Source: 34-65-8 sp964516135 (lineage in GTDB: Bacteria > Pseudomonadota > Alphaproteobacteria > Sphingomonadales > Sphingomonadaceae). From it: a stretch of DNA of 24,174 bases. The stretch is taken from contig CAZEWN010000027.1 of assembly GCA_964516135.1 (NCBI GenBank), positions 1-24,174 of the forward strand. Reading direction: 5' to 3'. Of this stretch, positions 16,801-24,174 are shown in pieces; position 1 is the first letter of the stretch, and each line of letters begins with the position of its first letter. The notes beneath the pieces are model-generated. The model ran no database searches, was not told the origin of the DNA, and worked only from the letters and a program-made list of their open reading frames with translations. Position numbers and translations under genes: made by a program.

Positions 16801-19100
16801 GCGGCACGGCCAACCTGACCGGAACCTCGGTGGTTTCCGCGCAAAACACTGGCGGCAATGGTGCGACAGGCGGCGATGCCGCGATGGGAACCGCAACCGT
16901 GTTGATCGACAACGGAGGGGTTCTCAACCTGGTCGACGGCCCCTTCGGTCCTGGCCGCATGGTCGTCGGCTCCCTCTCTACCGGTGGGGCAGGCACGACG
17001 GGCGACGGCGGCGACGCGGCCTCGCAGGTGGCACGGATCATCATGACCAACGGCTCGATCAATGGCGGTTCGATCGAAGTCGTGGCGGACGCGACTGGCG
17101 GTGCCAGCACCACCGGCATGGCTGGCGCGGCGACGGGCGGAACCGCAATCTTCGCGGCGACCGATGGGACGATCGCCGCTGGGACCATCCGGGTCAGCGC
17201 CGACGCACGCGGCGGAGTCGGCCAAACCGGCACGCACGGCAACGCCGGTGCCGGAGCCGCGCAGGTTGTGTCGGGTGCCGAACTGGTCGTGACCGGCGCG
17301 ATCACGACGTTCGCCGTGGCCACTTCCGGCGCCGCCACTCCGACCTCGGCAACTGGCGGCACGGCGACGGGCGGCGATGCCTCCATGGCATTCGAGGGCG
17401 GAGCGACGGTTCAGGTTGGTGGCATCCTGGCGGATGCCGGCGCGGTCGCGCTGTCGAGCGGCGACGCGAACGCTGGTACGGCAAAAGTGGATGCGTTCGA
17501 CGCGGCCGTCACCACTCCTGATCTTCGGTTGCGCGCCAGCGCGAATTCGACGGGCGGACAGTCGGCGCAAGGCGGCACGACCGAACTTTCTTCCCGAGCC
17601 GGTGCCACGATCGATGCCACGACCGTCGCGCTCGAAACCATCGCGAGCGGAAGCGCGGCCAATGTCGCGGGCTCGATCGCGATCGATGCCGACGCAGGTG
17701 ACATGACGACAGGATCGCTGACCGCACAGGCCGCTGGCGGCCCGACCGGCGGTGCAGTTTCCATCACTGCCGATAACGGTCGTATCGCGGTAACTGGCAC
17801 CGCCGACGTACTTGCCGTGGGCGATGTGACGGTGGAGGCGGTCAACGGTGGGTTGATTGGCGGCCCCACGATAGCGGCGCCGACTGCCCGGATTGACATT
17901 TCCACCCCTGCGACGATCCGGTTCATCGGCAATAACGACAATTCAATCTCATTCGGAGGCGACCGGGTCAGGCTGGCCTCGTCAAATCTCGACATCGGTG
18001 CGGGCTCGCGCATTGGCGCCACCGTGATGACGATTGAGTCGACCAATATCTCCAACACGGCGGTGTTGGGCGGCACGACGCAAGGCGCGGGCTACACGCT
18101 GACTGCCGCCGAAATTGCTCGTATCGAAGCTGGCACTGTCGAACTTTCCGCTCCGATCGTGAATGAGGGCGATGTCGACGTGCTGCTACGAGACCTGGTC
18201 CTCACTGGGTCGCTTGACGATGGCACCAGCGACATCCTGCTTACGACACCCGGAACGATCCGGGTCGAAGGCCTGGTGGCCTATACGGATAGCCAGCCTG
18301 GGGATCGCCTGTCGATGGAGGCAGGCCGGAGGATCGAGATCGTCACCCCGGGGGGGATAGCCGCGGTGGGTTCGGGTGACGAGCCGGGTGGCGCGCTGTC
18401 GCTGCGGGCGCGTGACGTGTGGGTCGCGGACGCGGCGACAATCGCTGCCTTGCGGGTGGATCCGAATTTCGCGGGTCGTGACGACCTGCTCCTGTCAACG
18501 GCGGCTGACAGCGCGGACCCGCTCGGTTACCTGCGCGCCGGGCAGATGCAAATCGCGGTGGGCCAATCGCTGCTGGTTCGTAACACGGGAAGCGAGCGCC
18601 AGCCTGGCGGCATCCTGGTGGGCGAGGGGGGTCTGTCGATCAATGGGCGATTCGAGATCGGCGATTCCCCGGCGTTGGACGTCTTCGCGTTCGGCCGTCA
18701 GCAGACCGCACAAGGAGGGTTTGTGCTGGGGCAGGCATTTTACGAGCTGGTCAATTTCAACCGGGTCGGTGATGCGGCGACCGATTATCTCGATAGCGCG
18801 GAGCTGAACGAGTGTATTATCAACACCGGCGAATGCCGCGGCTTCAGCGAAGAGCTGATCGAAGCTGCGCCGCCGGTCAACAATCCGGTCGTGGTGGCGG
18901 GTCCCATCGAATCAGTCGATACCATCCCGCCAACGGAGGATGAAACCAACACCAGTTTCGGGTTTGATTTCCCCGGCATGATCGAAGCCCCGCTGCTCTC
19001 GCAGGATCCGTTGGTGCAAGACCCCGTAACAAGCGGCGGGGACAGCGCGCTGTATGCGTCAGATGACGAAGATGCCGGAGGGAATGGCGATGAGGATTGA
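13821..19100 (+). CDS. TpsA-type exoprotein with glycine-rich repeats (filamentous haemagglutinin-like)
   Basis: Large secreted or surface protein, 1759 residues, the presumed cargo of the adjacent TpsB. GTG 13821 is favoured by GGAGA at 13809-13813; ATG 13836 is the alternative. The signal peptide runs to about residue 34 (ALALGLATAPGLAFAQ). The TPS secretion domain follows (about 40-170), with VVIDW, VLNRILPSQNG and GGFVAFYSPTGILVGSNASF, a variant of the family's NPNG motif. From about 590 to 1220 the protein consists of roughly 39-44-residue units. Each has short alternating hydrophobic strands followed by GG-rich loops (such as GTGGDGTGGNGGAGVGG), consistent with a beta-helix. The C-terminal third is less repetitive. 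The only cysteines, Cys1665 and Cys1672, lie near the end, followed by an acidic tail. The stop overlaps the CHAT gene by 11 nt. Confidence 0.88.
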   Translation: MASQTMNRSNLLVGSASLALALGLATAPGLAFAQAFQASPEVVFGNADIDRSITGLDTITANTRTVVIDWTPDELGGNALDFLPTNTTAIYQNNIDLIPDFAVLNRILPSQNGNIAVIDGRVISRVDPGNGFIPGGFVAFYSPTGILVGSNASFDLAGLMLTTLDPDIGSFANFGSGGGTLNLIGAAGSASRVQIDSGARIVASGDGSFFIVAAPQVIMNGVADINGSTAYVAGERVDLTFSDGLFDIVIPIGTGVATAIDHNGATGGPSSTGLGDNHVVYAVARAETNPIQMLFGGNLGFAPAAVAGIDNGDIILAANFDVFGRSVNGGSVDQGLAAIFPDNAQTSAVRADIAIDAFAATSDLMAVGTHATRASAEAGSSAVAGNLLLAGGEQALLTVANGNDFLVDGDVLVTATDYGLQSEGNFSPPLANAAGGRAEIIASTGGQIVVAGDVLASADAIAGFDQVFDVAGNAVAGTASIHGMGGGIGIGGSATVSAFARGPANAALISAGTATGGTARMIATLGGQVTVDQDFAAFAGALGADVSASSSQSGAAATGGLALLSVFSGGGAISIGGGAELNADATAGPGNGSAPGANGVAGEAAVTADAPGASIAIVGSVALGANGEGSVNAVGLGGSGIGGRSRMSALNGTITVTGVVDARAQGVGGSGLSGGAGTGGTAGIDFAGGTVQIAGNANLNAAGTGGDGTGGNGGAGVGGVANIATATATPGAAVIAGRAEIFANGIGGDALTAGSNGGPGVGGQAYILTQAGAVVQIGLAQVIASGQGGTGPAATGGDGTGGLAFIEARGSGSRVTITSAPIMGGNALDQGSVLAANGIGGNTTGGLGIGGTGTGGVVTALALNGGTVALPQDGGVEGQARMFARGEGGSSSVAGGAGGSAVGGTGTVAADGGTLTAARVHLSVFAQGGSSANAGLDIGGGSGAGGERTIRVSGGGVLTASFPSGVAGGAGGSASGSGRGGDGSGGVVSLEVDGGTANLTGTSVVSAQNTGGNGATGGDAAMGTATVLIDNGGVLNLVDGPFGPGRMVVGSLSTGGAGTTGDGGDAASQVARIIMTNGSINGGSIEVVADATGGASTTGMAGAATGGTAIFAATDGTIAAGTIRVSADARGGVGQTGTHGNAGAGAAQVVSGAELVVTGAITTFAVATSGAATPTSATGGTATGGDASMAFEGGATVQVGGILADAGAVALSSGDANAGTAKVDAFDAAVTTPDLRLRASANSTGGQSAQGGTTELSSRAGATIDATTVALETIASGSAANVAGSIAIDADAGDMTTGSLTAQAAGGPTGGAVSITADNGRIAVTGTADVLAVGDVTVEAVNGGLIGGPTIAAPTARIDISTPATIRFIGNNDNSISFGGDRVRLASSNLDIGAGSRIGATVMTIESTNISNTAVLGGTTQGAGYTLTAAEIARIEAGTVELSAPIVNEGDVDVLLRDLVLTGSLDDGTSDILLTTPGTIRVEGLVAYTDSQPGDRLSMEAGRRIEIVTPGGIAAVGSGDEPGGALSLRARDVWVADAATIAALRVDPNFAGRDDLLLSTAADSADPLGYLRAGQMQIAVGQSLLVRNTGSERQPGGILVGEGGLSINGRFEIGDSPALDVFAFGRQQTAQGGFVLGQAFYELVNFNRVGDAATDYLDSAELNECIINTGECRGFSEELIEAAPPVNNPVVVAGPIESVDTIPPTEDETNTSFGFDFPGMIEAPLLSQDPLVQDPVTSGGDSALYASDDEDAGGNGDED

Positions 19101-22100
19101 TCCGATGCGATTGCTCGGCACCGCAGCAATCGCGGCCGCCGCCGCCTTGATGGTCGCGCCGGCCGGGGCGCAGCAGCGGTCGTCGATCAGTCTGCGCGAC
19201 AGTTTTCCGATCGGATCGGACGGGTTGTGCGAAGCGCAGATCATGGCCCCGCAGGCAGGGGGCGGGTTGTTCGACCGGCGCTATGCCGTGGTGTGCCGTG
19301 ACGCCGCCGCGCCAATCGGAACGCTGTGGGTTGTGCGCGACCAAGTTGATGGCCCGGTGGAGCAACGATTCGCGGAGGACGGCTCCCGATGCCAGGCGCG
19401 GAGCACTGCTGAAGTGGCGGATACACGTCGCGGCATCCGGACGCTGAGCTGCATCAGAGACGGCGGTACGCTGCGCGAAACGCTGCTCATCCACCGGCGC
19501 AACGATCGCATTTACGCCGCGAGCGGCTTTGAGGCTTACGACGATGCGCTCGAGCTCGGAATGGCGGCGTTGCTTGCGGACCGCCCTGTAGGCGGCGAGG
19601 TTGCCATCCCGCTGACCCAGGCCGCCGACGCGCAAGCTTTTGCGCGCGCACAGGCCGAAGCGATTTCGGCCGATCGTGCCTTGGCCGAAGCTTACCGACG
19701 CGGCAACGAAGGAAGTTTCGCCGAAGCTGCCGAATTTTTCGCGTCCTCCGCGCAGGCAATGGAAAATGGTGACGCGATCGAGGCGGAGTTGAACGCCGCG
19801 CTGCAACAGTCGAACCTGGGCAACCATGCCGAAGCGCTGCGAATGTTCAACGCGGTTCGCGCCGAGGCTGCTGGCGATCCTGTGCTTGGAAGCATGCTGC
19901 GTAACTACGAGGCACTTGATGCACTCAATCGGCGCAATGCGGCGGAGGCTATCGCGACGCTCGACACACCCTTGTCCAACGGACTTACGGCGATTGACGC
20001 CGCCGACGTTCCGACGATTAGCGCGCCGCTGGCCAACCGGCTTGCGGCCGAAAACGCGCAGGTGTTGGCCGGATATGCCACTGCGTTGACGCCGCTCGAA
20101 CGGATTCAACTGCTCGACGGGCAAGCCGGTTACCTGCGGGCGGCGGCGCTACGCATGCTCGGACGCGGTACTGACGCGGTTGGTCCGCTCACCGCAGCAG
20201 AAGCAACCTTGGCCGAAGTGCGCGGCGGGCGCGTCATGTCGATCGCGTGGTTGCGGGCGCAGGTCATGAGCGAACTGGCCGAGCTGGCCGAACAGCGCGG
20301 CGACATCGCCTACGCAGAAACGCTTCACCGGCGCGGTATCGCGCTGCTCGAGCAATCGTATCCGGGAACGCCGGTGCTCCAGAGCGCGCAGGCACAGCTG
20401 GCCGGGATGCTCGCTCGCACAGGCCGGGCGGCGGATGCGCTTGCGCTCTATCGGCAGATCGTAGCTGATGCCCATGGTCGGGCGACACCGGCCCTTCGAA
20501 ATCTCCTTGCGCCCTATTTCGCGCTCTTGTTGCGCGAGCAGAGTGACGTCGGCGCAGCCGCCGAAATTTTCGCGGCGAGCCAGCTCTTGCAGCGCCCCGG
20601 CCTCGCCCAGACCCAGGCCGTGCTGGCCCGCGAACTTTCCGGCGGCAGCGACGAAGCGGCGCAACTGTTTCGCCGGGCAATCAATCTTGGACGCGGCATC
20701 GAGCAGGTGCGCGCTTCGATCCAGCAGCTACCGGTCGGTCCGGACGCGTCGGCTGAAACCGCAAGGATCCTGGCCGAACGCACCGCGACGCTCCAACAGC
20801 TGACCCTTCAGCAAGTCGAAACACAGCAGCAGCTGGCTGCCTATCCACGATACCGGGCGGTCACGGATACCGCGATTGACCTTGGCGAACTTCAGCAACT
20901 GCTGAGCGATGACGAAGGCTATCTCAAACTCATCGTGCTCGATCGCGACGCATATGTCGTATATGTCGACCGGGCCGGGGCGGTCGCCTATCGTGCCAAG
21001 GCGAGCCCGGCCGAACTCGACAACGCCGTGGATGGCCTGCGCGCCAGCATTGCGGTCACCGAAGGGAACGAGGTGCTGACGTTCCCGTTCGATGTCGCTG
21101 CTTCGCGCGATCTCTATCGGAAATTGTTCGGCCCATTGGGGGCGCGTCTGACCGCGCTCGCGCATCTCGTGTTTGAGCCCGATGGCGCCCTGTTGCGCTT
21201 ACCGGCCAATCTGCTGGTCACTGACGACGCGAGCGTCGAGCGCTATGAAATGCGGATCGCGCGCGGCGGGGATGAGTACGACTTTCGCGACACCGCCTGG
21301 CTCGGCCGAACCACCCGCATAACAACAGCGGTCGCGGCTGCGGCGTTTCGCGACGTGCGCAATTCACGTCGTTCCGACGGCGAGAAAAGCTATCTCGGCC
21401 TCGGCGAAAACATGCCGATCGCGGGCATCGTGGGCGAGGGCAGCAGCACGCGCGCGGTCTTCGGCGAAGGTGACAAATGCCAGTGGTCGCCCATGATCTG
21501 GGGCAACCCGATCGCATCCGACGAGTTGCGTACCGCCGCGGGTCGGCTCGGCGAAACTGGCTTCGCAGGCGCGACGATCCTAACCCGCGAGGCATTTTCG
21601 GATAGCGCGGTCAAGGCATTGCCAGACCTCGCCGAATACCGGATCCTCCATTTCGCCACACACGGACTGGTGACCGCCCCTGCACCTGACTGCCCGCCGC
21701 GCCCTGCATTGCTCACGTCGTTCGGAGATGGCGATTCCGATGGGCTTTTGACGTTCGCCGAAATCTTCGCGCTGCGCCTTGATGCCGACCTGGTTATCCT
21801 TTCCGCGTGCGACACCGCCGGCAGCGCCACCGTCGGGGCCGCGCGCGAGGCGGGAGTCGTTTCGGGCGGGGAATTCGCGCTGGATGGCCTGGTGCGCGCA
21901 TTTGTCGGCGCGGGCGGGCGGACCGTGCTCGCGAGCCACTGGCCGGTGCCGGACGATTACGACGCGACCCGACGCCTCATCAGCGGTCTGTTCGATGCGG
22001 CGAACCTGGGCACGGGCGAAGCCTTGCGCCGTTCACAGCTGGCCCTGATGAATGATGCGGAGACATCGCACCCGTTTTATTGGTCAGCTTTCGCGATCGT

Positions 22101-22131
22101 GGGTGACGGGGCGGTTCCAATCACACGCTAG
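19090..22131 (+). CDS. Exported TPR protein with C-terminal CHAT protease domain
   Basis: A 1013-residue caspase-like (clan CD) cysteine peptidase. ATG 19090 is chosen because GGAGG at 19077-19081 lies 8 nt upstream and the product begins with a signal peptide (LLGTAAIAAAAALMVAPAGAQ); 19084 is an alternative. After the signal comes an N-terminal domain with four cysteines (about 35-165). Next are helical TPR-like repeats (about 180-290 and 380-590, such as GNHAEALRMFNAVRAEA and TGRAADALALYRQIVADA). The CHAT domain occupies about 680-1013. The catalytic dyad is visible: His858 in HFATHGLV and Cys907 in LVILSACDTAGS. LVRAFVGAGGRTVLASHWPV and HPFYWSAFAIVGD are further family hallmarks. The start lies inside the tpsA end, so translation is probably coupled. 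The substrate is unknown; the TpsA or TpsB partner is the obvious candidate. Confidence 0.9.
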   Translation: MRIDPMRLLGTAAIAAAAALMVAPAGAQQRSSISLRDSFPIGSDGLCEAQIMAPQAGGGLFDRRYAVVCRDAAAPIGTLWVVRDQVDGPVEQRFAEDGSRCQARSTAEVADTRRGIRTLSCIRDGGTLRETLLIHRRNDRIYAASGFEAYDDALELGMAALLADRPVGGEVAIPLTQAADAQAFARAQAEAISADRALAEAYRRGNEGSFAEAAEFFASSAQAMENGDAIEAELNAALQQSNLGNHAEALRMFNAVRAEAAGDPVLGSMLRNYEALDALNRRNAAEAIATLDTPLSNGLTAIDAADVPTISAPLANRLAAENAQVLAGYATALTPLERIQLLDGQAGYLRAAALRMLGRGTDAVGPLTAAEATLAEVRGGRVMSIAWLRAQVMSELAELAEQRGDIAYAETLHRRGIALLEQSYPGTPVLQSAQAQLAGMLARTGRAADALALYRQIVADAHGRATPALRNLLAPYFALLLREQSDVGAAAEIFAASQLLQRPGLAQTQAVLARELSGGSDEAAQLFRRAINLGRGIEQVRASIQQLPVGPDASAETARILAERTATLQQLTLQQVETQQQLAAYPRYRAVTDTAIDLGELQQLLSDDEGYLKLIVLDRDAYVVYVDRAGAVAYRAKASPAELDNAVDGLRASIAVTEGNEVLTFPFDVAASRDLYRKLFGPLGARLTALAHLVFEPDGALLRLPANLLVTDDASVERYEMRIARGGDEYDFRDTAWLGRTTRITTAVAAAAFRDVRNSRRSDGEKSYLGLGENMPIAGIVGEGSSTRAVFGEGDKCQWSPMIWGNPIASDELRTAAGRLGETGFAGATILTREAFSDSAVKALPDLAEYRILHFATHGLVTAPAPDCPPRPALLTSFGDGDSDGLLTFAEIFALRLDADLVILSACDTAGSATVGAAREAGVVSGGEFALDGLVRAFVGAGGRTVLASHWPVPDDYDATRRLISGLFDAANLGTGEALRRSQLALMNDAETSHPFYWSAFAIVGDGAVPITR

Positions 22132-24068
22132 CGATTCAGGCGCCCTTCGATCAGTCCATCGACCAGGCTGGGGTCGGCAAGTGTGGATGTATCACCCAGG
22201 GCGCCGAAATCGTTTTCGGCGATCTTGCGCAGGATTCGACGCATGATCTTGCCCGAACGCGTCTTCGGCAGCGCCGGAGTGAAGTGGATATGGTCAGGTG
22301 TAGCGATCGGTCCGATCTCACTTCGCACGTGGGCGCGCAGCTCATCGACCAGCGGGTCGGACGGCGTTTCGCCAGCCTTTAGCGTGACGTAGCAGTAGAT
22401 ACCCTGGCCCTTCACGTCGTGCGGGAAACCGACGACCGCCGCTTCCGCGACCTTGGAGTGCAGCACGAGCGCGCTTTCCACCTCCGCCGTACCCAGGCGG
22501 TGGCCCGATACGTTGATCACATCATCGACGCGGCCCGTGATCCAGTAATAGCCGTCCCTGTCGCGCCGACAGCCATCGCCGGTGAAATATTTGCCTCGAT
22601 AGGCGCTGAAGTACGTCTGCACGAACCGTTCGTGGTCGCCATACACCGTGCGCGCCTGACCTGGCCAGGAGCGGCCGAGACACAGGTTACCCGATGCCGC
22701 CCCCTCCAGCACCGCGCCTTCCGCGTCGACGATTTCCGGCTGGACGCCGAAAAACGGCAGACCGGCGCTTCCCGGCTTCATGTCGTGCGCGCCGGGCAAG
22801 GTGGTGATCATCACGCCGCCCGTCTCCGTCTGCCACCAGGTATCGACCACCGGCGTCCGGCCGTACCCGACATTATCGTGATACCACCGCCACGCTTCGG
22901 GATTGATCGGCTCGCCCACGCTGCCGAGCAGACGCAGGCTTGAAAGATCGTGCCGCGCCACATGCTCTTCGCCCTCGCGCATCAATGCACGGATCGCGGT
23001 CGGGGCGGTGTAGAAGATATTGACGTGGTGCCTGGCGCAGATCCGCCAGAAGCGGTCATGATCGGGCCAGTTCGGCACGCCTTCGAAAATAAGCGCGGTC
23101 GCGCCATTCTGGAGCGGGCCATAGACGATGTAACTGTGCCCCGTGACCCAGCCGATATCAGCAGTGCACCAGTAGATTTCGCCAGGTCGGTAATCGAACA
23201 CATAACGAAACGTGGTTTCGGTCCACACCGCATAGCCGCCCGTGGTGTGAAGCACGCCCTTCGGCTTCCCGGTGGAGCCCGAGGTGTAAAGGATGAACAG
23301 GGGATCCTCAGCGTCCATCGGCTCGCACGGACAATCCGCCGCGACATCGGCGGAAAGCACATGATACCAGTGATCGCGCCCGCCGGTCATCGCGACCTCC
23401 GCGCCGGTGTGACGTACCACCAGCACAGCCTTGACGGCGACCCTTGAAAGGGCGGCATCGACATTGGCCTTGAGCGGAATTCTTTTCGATCCTCGCAAAC
23501 CCTCGTCGGCTGTGATCACCCAGTCGCTCGCGCAATCCTTGATCCGTCCGGCGATCGCTTCAGGCGAAAAGCCGCCGAAAACTACTGAGTGAACCGCCCC
23601 GATGCGCGCACAGGCGAGCATTGCGAACGCCCCTTCCGGAATCATCGGGAGGTAGATCGTAACCCTGTCACCCTTGGCAACACCCATTTTTCGCAAGGTA
23701 TTTGCCATTTGCACGACCTCGCGCTGAAGGTCGGAATATGTGATGTGCCGGACCTCTCCGCCGGGATCGTCAGGTTCGAATATCAAGGCGACGCGTTCGC
23801 CATTGCCAGCCTTGACATGGCGATCGACGGCGTTGTGACAGATATTCAGCTTGCCTCCCTCGAACCAGCGAATCTCGACCGGGTCGAAGCTCCAATTGGC
23901 AATCGTGCCCGGTTGTTCAAACCAGTCGAGGCGTGCGGCCTGTTCACGCCAGAAGGCATCGGGTTCGGACAGGCTTCGCGCGTACATGGCGGCATATTGT
24001 TGATTGGTGCAATGCGTCCCCTCCGCGCCGAAAGCAGGCTTCTTGACCCATTCGTCGGCTGCTGACAT
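22128..24068 (-). CDS. acs: Acetyl-CoA synthetase (AMP-forming)
   Basis: Activates acetate to acetyl-CoA through an acetyl-adenylate; cytoplasmic ANL-superfamily enzyme, 646 residues, typical length. The start MSAADEW (ATG complement at 24068-24066) has GGGAGA upstream. The further upstream frame runs into the tRNA. Signatures: the N-terminal Acs domain (YARSLSEPDAFWREQA), AMP-binding P-loop ILYTSGSTGKPKG, VDTWWQTETGG, the hinge region YFTGDGCRRDRDGYYWITGRVDD, and the catalytic lysine in PKTRSGKIMRRILR near the C-terminus. That lysine is the site of acetylation control in this family, by Pat/CobB-type enzymes in other bacteria. It is transcribed behind tRNA-Ser with only 22 nt between them, and converges on the CHAT gene with a shared CTAG. 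Confidence 0.97.
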   Translation of the reverse strand: MSAADEWVKKPAFGAEGTHCTNQQYAAMYARSLSEPDAFWREQAARLDWFEQPGTIANWSFDPVEIRWFEGGKLNICHNAVDRHVKAGNGERVALIFEPDDPGGEVRHITYSDLQREVVQMANTLRKMGVAKGDRVTIYLPMIPEGAFAMLACARIGAVHSVVFGGFSPEAIAGRIKDCASDWVITADEGLRGSKRIPLKANVDAALSRVAVKAVLVVRHTGAEVAMTGGRDHWYHVLSADVAADCPCEPMDAEDPLFILYTSGSTGKPKGVLHTTGGYAVWTETTFRYVFDYRPGEIYWCTADIGWVTGHSYIVYGPLQNGATALIFEGVPNWPDHDRFWRICARHHVNIFYTAPTAIRALMREGEEHVARHDLSSLRLLGSVGEPINPEAWRWYHDNVGYGRTPVVDTWWQTETGGVMITTLPGAHDMKPGSAGLPFFGVQPEIVDAEGAVLEGAASGNLCLGRSWPGQARTVYGDHERFVQTYFSAYRGKYFTGDGCRRDRDGYYWITGRVDDVINVSGHRLGTAEVESALVLHSKVAEAAVVGFPHDVKGQGIYCYVTLKAGETPSDPLVDELRAHVRSEIGPIATPDHIHFTPALPKTRSGKIMRRILRKIAENDFGALGDTSTLADPSLVDGLIEGRLNR

Positions 24069-24090
24069 CGCGCGTTTCTCCCGGATGGTG

Positions 24091-24174
24091 TGGCGGACAG
24101 GGTGGGATTCGAACCCACGGAGGGCTTGCACCCTCGCCGGTTTTCAAGACCGGTGCATTCAACCGCTCTGCCAC
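24091..24174 (-). tRNA. tRNA-Ser (UGA), 5' end cut by window edge
   Basis: On the minus strand the D-arm (GGCAGAGCGGTTGAATGC), the anticodon stem-loop (CCGGT-CTTGAAA-ACCGG, anticodon TGA), a long variable arm (GAGGG-TGCAAG-CCCTC) typical of class II tRNAs, the T-arm (GTGGGTTCGAATCCCAC), the 3' acceptor half CCTGTCC, discriminator G and an encoded CCA are all visible. The first about six bases of the acceptor stem lie beyond the window. It decodes UCA and, by wobble, other UCN codons. Confidence 0.95.

Noticed and set aside
19054..19089. Earlier start for the CHAT protein at 19054
   Set aside because: It would put 12 polar residues before the signal peptide; the good ribosome-binding site lies just before 19090.
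13821..19100. A mycobacterial PE-PGRS protein
   Set aside because: Only the glycine-rich composition is similar. There is no PE domain, and the signal peptide, TPS domain and TpsB neighbour place it in two-partner secretion.
11945..22131. A CRISPR-associated TPR-CHAT (Craspase-like) system
   Set aside because: No CRISPR array or cas genes are present, and the CHAT protein has a signal peptide and sits in a secretion operon.
24069..24131. Upstream extension of acs into the tRNA gene
   Set aside because: The extra residues are translated tRNA sequence, and a ribosome-binding site sits before the MSAADEW start.

Overview
The window is GC-rich, densely coded bacterial DNA. It most resembles an alphaproteobacterium of the order Sphingomonadales (Erythrobacter/Sphingomonas-like). 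The hints are an archaeal/eukaryote-type ProRS, an E2 gene starting MPTPIKMPALSP, DUF6152/DUF6644-like genes, and a REP-like palindrome with core GAGCTTGTCGAA that I know from sphingomonad genomes. This placement is inference. I see no phage genes, insertion sequences or CRISPR array.

Layout, left to right on the + strand unless noted. Positions 1-1136 hold the 3' part of proS. Next come an exported M28 metallopeptidase (1178-2539), a small exported DUF6152-like protein (2615-2968) and a DUF6644-like membrane protein (2973-3458). Ribonuclease R (3481-5787) converges on a universal stress protein gene on the minus strand (5784-6236). The pyruvate dehydrogenase E2 gene pdhC (6370-7716) is followed by a small exported SH3-like protein that starts on TTG inside the E2 stop. 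A ~355-base gap follows, holding a broken acyl-CoA thioesterase remnant, two REP-like palindromes and a long stem-loop. Then come lpdA (E3, 8491-9903) and a CPA2-type cation/proton antiporter (9926-11782).

The most unusual block is 11945-22131, three tightly packed genes: a TpsB/FhaC-type outer-membrane transporter, a 1759-residue TpsA-type exoprotein with long glycine-rich repeats, and an exported TPR protein with a C-terminal CHAT (caspase-like) protease domain. TpsB and TpsA are separated by 1 nt. TpsA and CHAT overlap by 11 nt. The packing argues for one co-translated unit in which a periplasmic or secreted CHAT protease serves a two-partner secretion system.

The right end is on the minus strand: acetyl-CoA synthetase acs (22128-24068), and 22 nt upstream of it a tRNA-Ser(UGA) that runs off the window. 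The central genes feed acetyl-CoA metabolism: E2 and E3 of pyruvate dehydrogenase, and Acs. E1 genes are not in the window. Both convergent gene pairs (rnr/usp and CHAT/acs) end on one shared CTAG that supplies both stop codons.
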